Shown: piece by piece, positions 1-12,297 of the stretch
Layout of the letters: each line of letters opens with the position of its first letter
How positions within the stretch are numbered: the first letter of the stretch is position 1
DNA from: Sorex araneus
Lineage: Eukaryota > Chordata > Mammalia > Eulipotyphla > Soricidae
Reading direction: 5' to 3'
Assembly (NCBI RefSeq): GCF_027595985.1
Contig: NC_073313.1
Coordinates: forward strand, 102,535,552 to 102,599,551
DNA length: 64,000 nucleotides
The notes under the pieces: generated by a model
What the model was told of the DNA's origin: nothing
Database searches by the model: none
What the model saw: the letters and a program-made list of their open reading frames with translations, nothing else
Program-made: the position numbers and the translations under genes

Positions 1-223
1 AATGTAATTCCTGCACACTCCCAGATATGGCCTCAAAATAAAACAGAACAAAAGTTTTTAATATATTAAAAATAAAGTTTGTCAGTTTTAGTTGAATCTT
101 GTTAAAATAATAACTATGAAGAGTAAGTACTTAATATATAATGTCCCTTGACCCCTCCCAATTGTGCCTATCCAAGAATATGTGTAGGAAATAGTGTTAG
201 GCAGATGAGTCATCCAAGTTGAT

Positions 224-440
224 CACTGTATCACTGTCATCCTGTTGTTCATTGATTTACTCAAGTGGGCACCAGTAACATCTCTATTCCTCCCAACCCT
301 GAGATTTTAACAGCCTCTCCTTACTTGTCTTTCCCAACGATTGGAGGCTCTTTCAGGGACAGGAGAATGAGATCTATTGTTACTGTTTTTGGCTTATTGA
401 GTATGCCATGCGTAGCTTGTCAGGCTCTGCCATGATCAAA
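224..440 (-). mobile_element. SINE B, long variant (B-long), 5'-truncated
   Basis: Antisense copy. It starts at the CACTGTCATCC tail and runs through the characteristic ggcatattgaatatgcc-type core to gcttgtcaggctctgc, where it is cut before the tRNA head. Positions about 288-374 carry extra sequence absent from ordinary SINE B copies but shared with the copy at 11131-11398. Confidence 0.8.
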
Positions 441-2689
441 GTTGATAAAACTTGAAAATATACTTATTCTTATGTTGTGCCTCAATAGATGAAATCGTGT
501 CTCTAAACATGTAGCTTAAAAGTTGCAGGAGTTTTTTTCCCCTGCACTATTCACTTCTCCCACAGACCAATGCAGACTATGGAATGTAAGTCCAAAAACC
601 ACCACATCTCCACTCTTTACCTTGTGAGGAGGCCAAAAATGTTTAGCTATGTCAGTGGGTCCAATAGCCAAACCTCATATTTTTATGCATAAATAATTGG
701 GAGTATGTGTAACACTTTGTCCTCAGGGTTTTCAGGGACTGTGAGAGTGTAAATCATCTTAGAGTGCTGAATAAATGCAGATTGATAAAGAAATGTACAC
801 AGGCTTACTCATATAAATTCACAGATATTAATATGCTAGAACATTTTCTCCAGAAACCTACAAATAACAACTGGACCTCAAATATTTGAAAAAAGATTTA
901 TAAGTTCAGCAACAGTTAGTTTGCTGTTTCTCCTGTAGGAACTACGAGTGGTGATTTTTATATGACTTCTAGCAGTTCAGTTAGTAGTCTGTAAATTCCA
1001 GCAACTTGAATAAAGATACTCAATCTCAAAGTATAAGCATGCAATCTCCAAACCAGCTTTTAAAATCCAGAAGTTTGTCTTATTTCATGAGCACCACCAC
1101 CCCCTACCCCAAAAAGAAAAAGATCCTCTTGGGAGAAAACTTCTTTTTCAGTCAGAGATTTGTATTTTATATTCATAGTGGGTCTCTTAAAGCATATTTG
1201 TCTAGGTTCTGCACATATATTTTGACTTATGGGTGAAATTAAGAATTTGGTGAAATTTAAGGATTCATTCATCCCGGTGTTCATAAAAATGCACACATAT
1301 GAAATACAGTTTATTCATTTCACAATCTGAGAGATTTTATTTATTGACAGAAGTCCATCTATGGTGCCACTGTTCTCAAAATTGAAATTGCTCTGCTAGA
1401 AGTTGACAATAGAACCCTAGAAAAAAGAAGTATATAAAGAGAAAAAGTAGGGGATATTAGTTAGCATTTTCAAGTGAATTCTAAAAATGAAAAGAATGTA
1501 AGTAATCTGGAATTATAACAGTGATAGATAGTACCTTTCTGACAACAAAATAAAACAAAAAGATAATGGAAGGCATTCTCTTAAAACTATGAATTTCTCA
1601 CTTTGCAAAATAAAAGCACATTATACTTTAAGATATTCTTGCAGAATGTGGAAACTGTGACCTTTGGCTGCTATCATTTTTTCGATTTTTCTTGCCAAAC
1701 AAATGTTATGAAAGAATATCTCCAGGCATTCACTCTACCCTGAGGGTTAAAACATGTACAGGATGGAAACTGGCAGAATGTTGAGGTTGGCGGTCTCATC
1801 TGCCTTGTTTCAGCATCTAGAGACACTCAAGGGCCCTAGAGATGAGGGAGTTGTCTTTTGTAGAGAAAATAAGGTCACAAAAAGTGTCCAAGTCTTCAGA
1901 ACAATTTAGCTATGGCAGCAGATACAAGTAGAAAAAAAGTTCTTCAGTTCAGATCCCATGATCTCAGAATGCTGTATTTTACATTAAGAGCATCTACAGG
2001 AAATACTCTTGCCAGCACAAATAATCAGGAACCTTTCTTAAATGGAAAAGTTGGGAACATAGCAGCAGAGACATTATATCTTGGGTGGAGATAAATGACT
2101 GTGGCTTAGAGACAGTATTTTTTGGGGAGAAATTCTTAAAAAGAATTCTGTGGTCATTGAAATCACCCAGAGATATCACCATATTTCTAAGGGGGGTTTC
2201 ATCATTATTCTGGGTCTCAGAATGCCAGCATCATATTACCACAAGTATAATTCTTTGTTTCAACATACTTTGAAGAATTTCTCCTATGTACTTTTCTAAG
2301 CAGAAGGAATAAGTCAGAGTTCATAATACAAAAATGTTCCTTTTCTTAAGGAAATCACCATCTAGTGGTAAAATATAAATGTACATATGCAAATAGAGTG
2401 ATGTTCTTAAATGAGGACAAGATACAGGTTCAAAAAATAAAAGAAAAGTGAAGTTATCTGAGAAGGTGACACTTCCACTTAGTTCCTATAAAGAGACCTG
2501 GTAAGTAAACGATGTCTTTTGAGGGAAGAAGGGATTTCTAGCAAAAGAGAAAAAGAATACCAAGTTACCAAGATATAAAATAACATGCACATCTAGAGAA
2601 CTGCAAACAGGATATTTTTATCAGAGCATTAAATGTGACAAACAAAATAGAAAAATGCATGCTCATTATATTCATTGATTTTCTTGTTT
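441..2689. other. Intergenic, nothing recognised
   Basis: AT-rich sequence with only short ORFs. No SINE, L1 or exon that I can support. Confidence 0.6.
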
Positions 2690-3370
2690 AATTGTTTTAT
2701 TGAGGTAATATTGGTTTATAATGTTTCTATATGGCTACTAAAACACACCCACAAACAAAATTTGGTTATCCTTTCACCTCAGGACACTTGACCCCTTCTG
2801 TGTTTTCCTCATTACTCAGTCACCTCAGTTTTTCATTAGTTTAAGGATTCATTTTACTGAGCAATGACTATTTTTCCCTTACTTGCTATGTTTATGCACC
2901 ATAGATGAGTGAGGTGATTTAGCATTCCTCTTTCTCTTTCTGTCTTATTTCGCTTAGCATAACACCCTCTAGTATTATATATGTTGTAGCATAAGGCAAT
3001 ATTTCATCTTTTACAAATGAGTATTATTGCAACACGTATACCTTCTTTATCCATTCATCTCTCAATGAGTAGTTTCCAGATCTCGGCTACTGTAAATAAT
3101 GTAAATAGCACTACAATGACAGATATGCATGCAATTTTCCAAAATAATGTATCTGTATTCTTGAGAAATTGAATTTAATAAAACTTAATCTAGAAACTGA
3201 ATTTAATAGAATTGCAAGATCATATAGTAGCTCTTTCTTTTAAATATATTTCCATACTGTTCTCATACTGGGTGAACCGAATTACTTTTTCACCAAGAGT
3301 GATTGATAGATCCTTTCTCTCCACATCCTTGCTAATATTTTTTCTGGGATTTTTAAATAGGTCATTTTAA

Positions 3371-3536
3371 AAGTTTTTGGACCACACCCAACAGTGATCA
3401 GAGCTTACTCCTGACTCTATGCTCAGGAATTACTCTTGGCAGACTCCAGAGCCTATAAGGGATACCCGGGATCAAATGCAGGCTGGCTGTGAGCAAGGCA
3501 AGTGCCCTACCCACTCTGCTATCACACCAGCCCAGT
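3371..3536 (-). mobile_element. SINE A, full length, diverged
   Basis: Antisense copy: ggaccacacccaac tail junction, central ctcaggaattactcttggcag, and the tRNA-like head ending ctatcacaccagccc. Nested in the older L1. Confidence 0.88.
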
Positions 3537-3909
3537 CTCATTGTTATTTTGATGAACAATTCTTTGATAATCAGTAATGATGATTTATCCCCCTGTGCCT
3601 GCCAGACATCTGTGATTTTCCTTTGGAGAAATGTTTGCTCAGTTATTCTCCATATTTGTTTTTTATTGAGTTCTGTAAGTTTGTTTTGTATCTTGGATAT
3701 TAGCTCTTTGCCATATGCATGGTGTATAAATATTTTTTTCATTCAGTATGATTTCATTTTCAGGGGGATAGTTTTCTTGGCATAAAGAATGTTCTTGTTT
3801 TACGCAATCCCACCTGCTTATTTTTTATTTTTCTTTCTCTGCCAATACAATTCAACCATTGACAACATTACTGAAGACAATACCACAAACAGTTTTGCCC
3901 AACTTTTCT

Positions 3910-4619
3910 TTTTTTAATTTATTGAGCCACCCTGAAATACAGTTACAAAGCTTTCATGTTTGATATTCAGCTATACAATTAAATGATCACCCATCCCTCC
4001 CCTAGTGCAAACTTTCCACCACCAATATCCCCATTAACCCCTCCACTTAATCCCAGTCTTTACCCTGACTCTATGGCAGACAACTGCTCAGATACTCTCA
4101 CTCTAGTTTGGGCATTATATTTTGCTCGGATATTCCCACCACCATTCAAGCCTGCCTTCCAGGGTCAGATGCTAGATCATTTATTTTCCATTGCTTACTT
4201 TGCATATCAGGAAAAGTTGCATGGCCGCATAAGTGGCTGTGCGCTTTGGGGAAATAGTCCTAATACCCACATGTTGGAGCCATGCTTGTAAAAGCTCATG
4301 GCCGCTGGGATTCCATCTGGAAAAGGTGGGGGGACTGCATCTGCTCCATCTGGGGCATCCCGGAAATATCTGCTCGGTATGGAGTCCGGAAAATTCTCTG
4401 GTGTTGTGGTGCCCCCCCCAGGATTCTTCATTGCTGTGTGCGGCAAGATGGTGCCAGGGGCGGGTTGAGGGCATGACTTCTGACATCAGGCTGGGAGCTG
4501 GGGCGAAACTGCCTGGTTCCTGTACCACCATGCACTTCAGAGAAATAGTCCTCATATCCACATACTGGAGCCATGCTTGTAGAAGTTCATGGTCGCCAGG
4601 ATTCCATATGGAGAAGGGG
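3910..4619 (-). mobile_element. ORF-less retroposon: GC-rich head plus L1 3' end
   Basis: On the minus strand, a GC-rich head (4619 down to about 4130) runs straight into an L1 3' untranslated end (about 4130 down to 3910) with an A-rich tail. It is flanked by 11-bp copies differing at one base (ccaacttttct 3899-3909, ccaagttttct 4620-4630), and the surrounding L1 resumes on both sides, so head and tail entered as one unit. The head contains a tandem duplication: about 4245-4330 and 4541-4625 are near-identical with a period near 296 bp, reminiscent of the monomers of rodent L1 5' UTRs. A 156-codon minus-strand ORF over it is a by-product that includes the duplicated block twice. Confidence 0.65.
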
Positions 4620-4929
4620 CCAAGTTTTCTATTACATATTTTATGGAGCAATATCCACTGATTCTACAGAGTCATGATATACAACATCCAAGAAAATAAT
4701 AATTAGGATTTTGTTGACTCAGACGACCTTTAAGTTGGGGCTAGCACTGATATTTATATGTATATACATATATTTAAATATACTTAATTCCAACACATTT
4801 TAGAATATGAAATATGAACATTAATGCTGAATCACATGTACACATAAATAACATGAAGGTGGATGCCTGTTTTCTTTTAAACAAAACAGTAAATTTGCTT
4901 GTTAAAACAGAAAGTGATTTTTAAATATT

Positions 4930-5560
4930 TTATGAGATGAAATTCATATAACATAAAAGATATTTAAAGCCTACTAATAAGTCACATTTGGTATACTTAG
5001 AATTTTTTGTCACCAACATCTCAAATTAGTTCCAAAATATTTACATCACACCAAAAGACAACCCCACGCCACACCCAGAAAGGAACATTTTTGCTCTTTC
5101 CAGTTCTTACTAAACACCAGCCTCTTTCTTGTCTATATGCATTTTCTTATTCTGCATATTTCATATAAGCAGTACCATTCATAATGCTACCTTTTGTGTC
5201 TTACATATTTTATATAACATCATGTTTCCTAAAGCTATAACATATACTGTTTCATTTTATGGTTCAATAACGTTTCATTGCCTGGATATACCACTTTTTA
5301 TTTATCCATCAGTTAATGAATTGATAAATAAAAGTTAAACATGTGAGCTTTTTTCTTGTTATTAATATAGTGATTAATACTACTATCAATGTTCCTGTAT
5401 ACATTTTCTACTTAGGACTTGTTTTTCTATTTTGAGATATATAATGAGAAGTGGAATTAATAGACTATATGGTACTTCTACAGTCAACTTGTTTTAGGAA
5501 TGCTTAAACTGTTTTCCACAGAAACTGTACTACTTTATGTTCCTACCATACATGTGTTAA
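4930..5560 (-). mobile_element. Ancient antisense L1 fragment
   Basis: Reads backwards through the L1 ORF2 terminus and beyond: tcatataagcagtaccattc, a ctggatataccac segment, a tatttatccatcag segment and gagaagtggaatta are diverged versions of well-known mammalian L1 sequence. No flanking duplication seen. Confidence 0.6.
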
Positions 5561-6787
5561 GTGTCTTGTTTCTGCACATATTAATAGACCAAGGATAAGA
5601 TAAAACTTGTTACAGTATAGAAGAGAGAGAAAAATACTTCAAGTTTGGCAGAATATCACATCAAACAATGGAAACTTGGATCGCTATCATTAAAATCTAT
5701 GAACAGTTAATACAGTTCCTTAAAACTCTGATCAATGTAACAAATGTTTTTGAAAATTTTAATTTTATATAAGATACTAACCAGTCAAAAAGAGAGTTGG
5801 TAAAGTGTAGATCTAGTTACTCAACTAAAAAAGATGAAACATGATAACTAAAATTTCATTAGGACAAATTAAGACATTTTCATTCTCCATTAAAATACAT
5901 TTATTCATTAATATAAAAGCCTTTAGGTATAAGTTTCTCTGTCAAAAGTTATTTAAAAATACTTGACTCTGCAAAACTCTAAGGCCAATTCAGGATTTCT
6001 TTATCATCAATTAGAACTACAATAATTTTCCAGTGATTTCAATTCTGATCACACCCTTGAGGGAACTAGATGCTTGGGTGGGGTGGAGCTACAAGAGCTT
6101 TGTCTAAAAATTCTGGTATTGAGAAGTTTCTGGCAAGCCAAAGCTGTTGGATGAGCCACACAGGGAAATTCATATAAACCAAGGACAAGATTATATGATG
6201 AATTTTACTTCCAGAAAATGAGGCCAGTAAATATTTGCCAAAATTAATTATTTCACATATAACCACCATAGCCAAAAGTTGCATGAATACACAGTAGAGA
6301 CCAACTTTTGAGCAACATTTCATCAAATATATAACCACATATGTTGTAAATAATAAGAAAGGCCAACTAATAAGGATATTTGTAATCATACAGATATTTC
6401 CATGAGTACAAACATACAAATCAAGTCCTAAAGAACAGATTCTTCAGCATTTAAGAGAGAAAAACATTATCAAAAAGACATAAGAAAAGTGTGGTAAAAT
6501 GAAATTCACCTAAAGTTTTTTCTGAAAAATAAATCATCTGTTTTTTTAATTGGGCCTGCCTTACACATACTAATTAATGGTACTTTCATGCATGAAGAAT
6601 TTTATGGATGCCTTGGAAGGTTGACCACCAAATAGAAAAAGAGAAAACAGAGAAGAGTAAAACCTGTCCCTAACTCTGACTTAGAACCTGGAAATTCCAC
6701 ATTAGACACATTTTTATTCTGGGTTTGAGCATTCTCTTAAGGGAACCTTAAAATCTATGTATTAAAAAGGCAGGCACAAATTGTTGG
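5561..6787. other. Intergenic, nothing recognised
   Basis: AT-rich, without exon, SINE or L1 that I can support. A 117-codon minus-strand ORF at 6066-6419 has no recognisable domain and is treated as chance. Confidence 0.55.
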
Positions 6788-6986
6788 GGTTTTGTTGTTG
6801 TTGTTGTTTTGTTTTATTTTTTGCTTTTTGGGTCACACCCAGCGATGCACAGGGGTTACTCCTGGCTCATGCACTCAGGAATTACTCCTGGCAGTGCTCG
6901 GGGGACCATATGGGATGCTGGGAATTGAATCCGGGTCAGCTGCATGCAAGGCAAATGACCTACCCACTGGGCTATCGCTCCAGCCC
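6788..6986 (-). mobile_element. SINE A, full length, young-looking
   Basis: Antisense: T/GTT-rich tail (6788-6822), gggtcacacccagcgatgc, then the whole body to the tRNA head ending ctatcgctccagccct. Close to the consensus of the family in this window. Confidence 0.93.
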
Positions 6987-7135
6987 TGGCACAAAATATT
7001 TACCCTAGAGAAATCTAATAATTCAAATCACGTGATATTTGAATTCATATTGTGTGGAATACTGTGGTAAATATTGTAGGCATTTTTATCTACTTCAATC
7101 TACCTTTATGTGAAAGTAATATAATCGCTGGATCT

Positions 7136-7310
7136 CCTGGGGCTAAACAGGTAGCTTAAAGAGTTGGAGTACATGCTTTACATGTGGGAGACCTCTGTTT
7201 GAAACCTGACATCAAATGGCCCCTGAGTACAATCAAGAGAGACACCAAGCACTAGGCATGGAGTATCTCCCAATCGCCATTGAGTTGGCCTCCTTCAAAA
7301 CAAAAACACA
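7136..7310 (+). mobile_element. Old tRNA-derived SINE related to SINE A
   Basis: Begins tcctggggctaaacagg, continues with a diverged head and cccctgagtac, and ends in an A-rich tail. Divergence is high, so the subfamily is uncertain. Confidence 0.55.
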
Positions 7311-7718
7311 AAAGCCCCAATAATCACATATGTAAATATTATTACTTTGAATGTATAAAATGCGTAAAGTTAATTACAAACTAATAGAATTTAAAACCAA
7401 AGATTTTAATCAATGGATAGAATCAGAGGCAAATAATGCCATCCCCAAATATCTTTCTGTTGCATGAAAGAACCCAGTAATCTTTAGAAAATGTACTATA
7501 ATGAACCAAAGAGGAAGGGGTTGTCAGAAATCAGTTATATAAGAAAAGTTTAGCTTAAACATAAAATTATTCTGAAACTAGATTGTATATATATACACAT
7601 ATATATGAAAGAATAGAACTTTGCCACAAGCTATTTTGCATCCATTTTTGTGATATATGGGTAGAAAGAAAACTAGCATTTCTTAAATATTTACCAGATG
7701 TGAAGAGTAGTATTGATT

Positions 7719-8440
7719 GTTAGGGTGAACATGGATTTTCCTGTGCTGGTGTGTTCTCGAGAATTATATAAATATTTGCACACGAAACTCAGAAGATTGA
7801 AAGTTTGAGTTTATTGCATAGTTTAAGTAGATAGCTCTGTATCCCTCCCAAATGTCCAGGCCTCTACTTTATCAGTGGTTGAAGTGATTCATCTGGTCCA
7901 TGCAGTCTCATCCAGTGTACAGCCTCATAGTCCCCTCCCCTATGGTCTACTCACCTCCAGCATATGAAGACCAGGTCCCATCCCTCGTGTCGCTCTCTAT
8001 ACCATGAACATTTTCCTCATCTGAAATCATGGCCTTGGGTCTTTCCTGTAATCTACCCCAGATGCCTTATCCTGGCTTTCCTTATGTCTCTAGCCTACCA
8101 CCATGTGCCTGTAGGTGAGATCCTTGTGCTGTACCTGTCTCTGGACCTCTGTCAAACAGTACCCCAGCAATTTGAGCAGTCCTGCCCCAGCTCTCCATAG
8201 TCTCCAGCCACAGTCACAATGCACACGGTTGAGATTTCTGTGCTTAGTAGTCATACCTTCCTGAATATGCCATCTGTCCTGGCACAAGCAGGCTCTACCT
8301 GTTCCTGTAGTCAACCTGGGTGTATATGAAGAGAGAGTGAGAGTGAAGAGGGAAAGAAGCGTTGGGTGTCTCCTTTTATTTCTTTCATCTGCTGCAAACT
8401 CCCACTCCGGGCATCCCATTATCTATCTTGGTTAGGGATG
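7719..8440 (-). other. Unidentified repeat-like segment, possibly LTR-derived
   Basis: About 700 bp whose composition differs from its neighbours. The minus strand has AATAAA followed by a G/T-rich stretch near 7790-7815, like an LTR or retroposon end. A gttaggg heptamer occurs at 7719-7725 and 8431-8437, but the edges do not show clear TG...CA termini. It could equally be single-copy DNA. ORFs on both strands overlap and show no domain. Confidence 0.25.
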
Positions 8441-8821
8441 TTTTCCACGAGCTACCTGTTCAAAGTGACTGACTAAATTCACCTTTTTATTCCTGCTACA
8501 TGAGTATTAGATACTATTATGATTTCTCATTGTGTCTTCAAGTTATAGAAAAGCCACATAAACAAAAATTGATGTATGTATAGGTGATCTGGGGTAGGAC
8601 TCAAAATTCAGGTTCTTTTTCTCTGTGACTACATTCTGTTGTCATGTCATGGTTGAAAAATAGCCTTTAGAGTGTTAGCCATTATAAACTTATTCCAATG
8701 ACCAAGAGAAAGATTCAGAATGAGGGGTATCTCTATCACTAAGGATACTTACTGAAAGTCCAATTTCCCCCTTAAACATTTTTCTCTGCATTAATTACTT
8801 ATTGCTACATACTGAGCTATT

Positions 8822-9190
8822 TGGAGAGCTGGGGGAAGAACCCAGGTGTGTGGGACCTGGGGCCGAGATCTCCAAGGCTGCGCAGATCGGGACTGGCCTC
8901 TTCCATCCAGATCCCCCATTTTCCAGTAGCTAGGCATTCACACCCAGAGACTGCTCCCGGGCAGTGTAATCCCATCAAGGGCCAACATCCAGAGACTGTA
9001 AAACCAAGCTCCCAGAAGCTTGCAGCCTAGAGAATCTAATAGTCTAGTTCTACTTCTTGGAGAACCTGACAAGCTACCAAGAGTCTATTGCCCACTTGGG
9101 AGAGCCAGGCAAGCTCCCCGTGGCGTACTCATATCCCATACTCGAGTAAATCGATGAACAACGGGATGGCAGTGATACAATGACAGTGAT
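8822..9190 (+). mobile_element. Chimeric retroposon: GC-rich head joined to tRNA-less SINE B body
   Basis: 8822-9050 aligns by eye with 17580-17780 (shared aacccaggt, gagatctccaag, ttttccagtagct, cagaagc). At about 9051 it passes in the same orientation into a SINE B body that starts at the tggagaacctgacaagctacc block, without the tRNA head and with an internal deletion, and ends in the ACAGTG-type tail. The whole is flanked by actgagctatt (8811-8821) and actgggctatt (9191-9201), a near-exact 11-bp duplication, suggesting a single insertion. Part of the match could be the SINE tail itself. Confidence 0.55.
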
Positions 9191-9238
9191 ACTGGGCTAT
9201 TACAACAATTTATAAACTGGCTTAAGAATCTAGAAATA

Positions 9239-9828
<590 letters not shown>

Positions 9829-9843
9829 AAGAATCTAGAAATA

Positions 9844-10289
9844 ACTTCGATATATCTTCAATCTCAAAGCTTCATGAAATTTGGGTCACAAATACATGGT
9901 TCACGACCCTATATATGCCATATAATTGAATGCCAATTCAATTCCTTTAGTATGTAAGTGTCAGATTAGTATATATTTGTATTGTGTTGTGTTGGAATGC
10001 TTGATTTTCAAAATTTCTTCTATGTCTTTCGTTTACTGAAATATGTGTTCAGGTGCTGTGAATAAAAAAGCCCTCTAATAATATTTATCTGCCATCAGCA
10101 CTGCACTTGCATGCTCATCATTTTTAAAATTAAGCACAAATATAATTTTGTAAACTAAAATTAGATTTTATTACATATACTATCAAGAATATTTATATTT
10201 TAAACAAAAATGTTTTTCAGCTGTGGGTAAGTAGCAAAACTTAGAAGAGGTAAAATACTAATGACAATTATGGAGAGTCTTTACTACCA
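9844..10289. other. Intergenic, nothing recognised
   Basis: AT-rich sequence without a supported feature. Confidence 0.6.
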
Positions 10290-11045
10290 GGTTGTAGTGC
10301 ATCAAAATTGATAACAAAAGAAAACATGTCACCAGTGCCCATTCTCCACCACCAGTAAACCCAACATCCCTCCCCCCCTCCCCAGTCCCGTCTCCCCCCA
10401 CCCCACCCTGCCACTATGGCAGGGAATTCCCTTTTGTTCTCTCTCTGTTTAGGTGTTGTGGTTTGCAATAAAGGTCAACACCTTAATTTTTATTTTGGTT
10501 ATTAGTTTTTCTGTTGGTGAGTCTTGATAATTCTTAAAATACCTTTTTATTAGTCCTTTATAAGATTTGTGCAAATATTTCCCCCATCAGTAGTTTTTTT
10601 TTATTTTAGCCTCAGTTCATTTTGCCATACAATATTTTTATATTTTATGTAGTCCCATATGTATATTTGTTTTTATTTCTTTGACTCAGAAATCAAATAA
10701 CTGAAGACATCTCAGAGGTGTCCACATATTCTGAAGAGTTCTGCCTATGTTTTCTTCCATTTATTACATGAATTATGTTTTAATATTGAGGCTCATTATC
10801 CACATTGAGTTAGCTTCTGTGTTCGGTGTAAAATATGGTTCATTATTTCTACACATGGCTATAGAGTGCTTAGTACAGCTTATTGAAGAGAGTTTCTTTG
10901 CTCCATTTTAGGTACTCACGTCTATTGTCATAGATTAACTGTCTATGAATTGAAGGTTTTATCTTTGGGATCTCAATTCTATTCCATGTCTATTAGTGAA
11001 ATAACTGTGACCTCTGTTATCTAAATGCTTGCTTCAATAAATTCA
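10290..11045 (-). mobile_element. Antisense L1, 3' end and ORF2 terminus
   Basis: Plus strand begins caccagtgcccattctccac with the C-rich block and ctatggcaggg typical of the 3' UTR of this L1, then reads ORF2 backwards to about 11040, with the block gacctctgttat near its end. The inside of the 3' region is shortened against the copy at 12298-13522. Confidence 0.75.
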
Positions 11046-11130
11046 GTTGGAATACATAGGACAGAAAAGAATGATTTTATGTGTAAATTCTGTCTTGTAT
11101 AACTCTGGAGAAAATTTCATAAATAAAGAC

Positions 11131-11398
11131 TCTGTATCACTGTCATTCTGTTGTTCATTGATTTGTTCGAGTGAGCACCAGTAAAGTCTCCATTTGTCCC
11201 AGCCCTGAGATTTTAGCAGCCTCTCCTTATTCATCTTTCCCAATGATTGAAGGCTTCTTTCAGGGTCAGGTGAATTACACCTGCTATTGTTACTGTTTTT
11301 GGCATATCAAATATGCCATGGGGAGCTTGCCAGGCTCTGCATGAAGGCGGGATACTCTCGTTAGCTTGCCAGGCTCTCTGAGAGGCATATATACTTAT
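11131..11398 (-). mobile_element. SINE B, long variant, lacking the tRNA head
   Basis: Antisense. Starts at the CACTGTCATTC tail and ends at the ctctctgagagg block, the point where the body normally meets the tRNA head. About 11193-11285 contains the same extra sequence as the copy at 224-440 (agccctgagattttagcagc and onward). Confidence 0.85.
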
Positions 11399-11712
11399 TC
11401 CCCTCTATGATGATGTGTCCTGCCGCTGCTTTTCAGCTGTGTTGTCCAGGAATATGTTCACTCATATGTGAGGCTCGGCCTGAGCCTGAGGAAAGTGGCC
11501 TGGAGCGCGGCAGCGGTTAGGCAGTGGAGGTCAGCTGCCGGGGCTGGTCCCTTGGGGCGGGAATGGCTCTCACCCACCCCCCTCTGTGGTGCCCTGAGTG
11601 AAAACAGCCTGGCTTGGAGTCCGGTGGCATGGTTATGGGAGCCTCATTGTATGCTCCGTTCCAGGGAAAGCAGCCGTGAGTTCTGGAGGGTGGCCAATGA
11701 GGGGATCTCCTC
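11399..11712 (-). mobile_element. GC-rich retroposon head next to SINE B body
   Basis: On the minus strand it carries gccaggctgttttcactcag, ccgccccaag and a gagcctcac block that align with 17420-17575 and with 24737-24860. It is followed in the same orientation by the tRNA-less SINE B body at 11131-11398, the same order as at 8822-9190. Only a short aagac match (11126-11130, 11720-11724) flanks the pair, so a single insertion is not proven. ORFs on both strands here are not supported as genes. Confidence 0.55.
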
Positions 11713-11976
11713 ATCAGCCAAGACAAGAAATTTTAAATTAACTTTTACAAAGTATGTTTTTCATTCTCAAGTGTGTATAGATTACTAGTGTATAGGAAAA
11801 CTAGCTCTAACAAACTCCTCCTTTTTCTCTCTCAATATAATAAGTCTCCTTTTACAGTAATATAGATATCATGTCTGCATGTCAGAAAAAAGTGAAATGG
11901 ACAAATCATACTCATATAACTTTTAAACCTATATAATTTCTATTCAGTTTTGGAAAGGTTAGAGCAAGCTGGCTTT

Positions 11977-12117
11977 CAGGAATAATTCATAGCTCTACAC
12001 TCAAGGATCTCTTATGGTAAGGTGCATGGGACCTTATATGATGCCAAGGATCAACCCTAGGTTAGCTTGTGTATAAATCAAGTATGTTACTGATTGTACT
12101 TTCTCTTCAGCCCATCA
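11977..12117 (-). mobile_element. SINE A, old and diverged
   Basis: Antisense: ctctacactcaaggatctc, gggaccttatatgatgcc, then a head ending ttctcttcagccca. Confidence 0.6.
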
Positions 12118-12297
12118 GTTCTATTCTTAACTTTAAATGTATCCACTGATGCCCCAATAGCATCCAAATGATCCTGCGAGATTTGTTAAGCTTGATAAAA
12201 TAATTTCTAGAGAGTTAAAGTATTCATTATTTCCTTAAAATATTTCAGAGGAGAGAATTAAAAACATCCAGCATTATATTTGTGTCTATATACTTTT

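Larger units (their letters stand above)
2690..4720 (-). mobile_element. Old antisense L1 fragment with two nested insertions
   Basis: The plus strand reads L1 backwards: a 3' end at about 2700 (tttattgaggtaatattgg), then the lagcataacaccc-type and ctttatccattcatc segments of the ORF2 terminus near 2950-3080, then ORF2-like sequence to 3895 that resumes at 4620-4720. It is interrupted by a SINE A at 3371-3536 and an ORF-less retroposon at 3910-4619. Reading frames are destroyed throughout. Confidence 0.7.

Noticed and set aside
4181..4651. 156-codon minus-strand ORF with an internal repeat
   Set aside because: The repeat reflects the DNA-level tandem duplication in a retroposon head; two overlapping frames are open as well, and no family is recognised.
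7719..8440. Solo LTR with TG...CA ends
   Set aside because: Termini and a convincing target duplication could not be found; kept only as a low-confidence unassigned segment.
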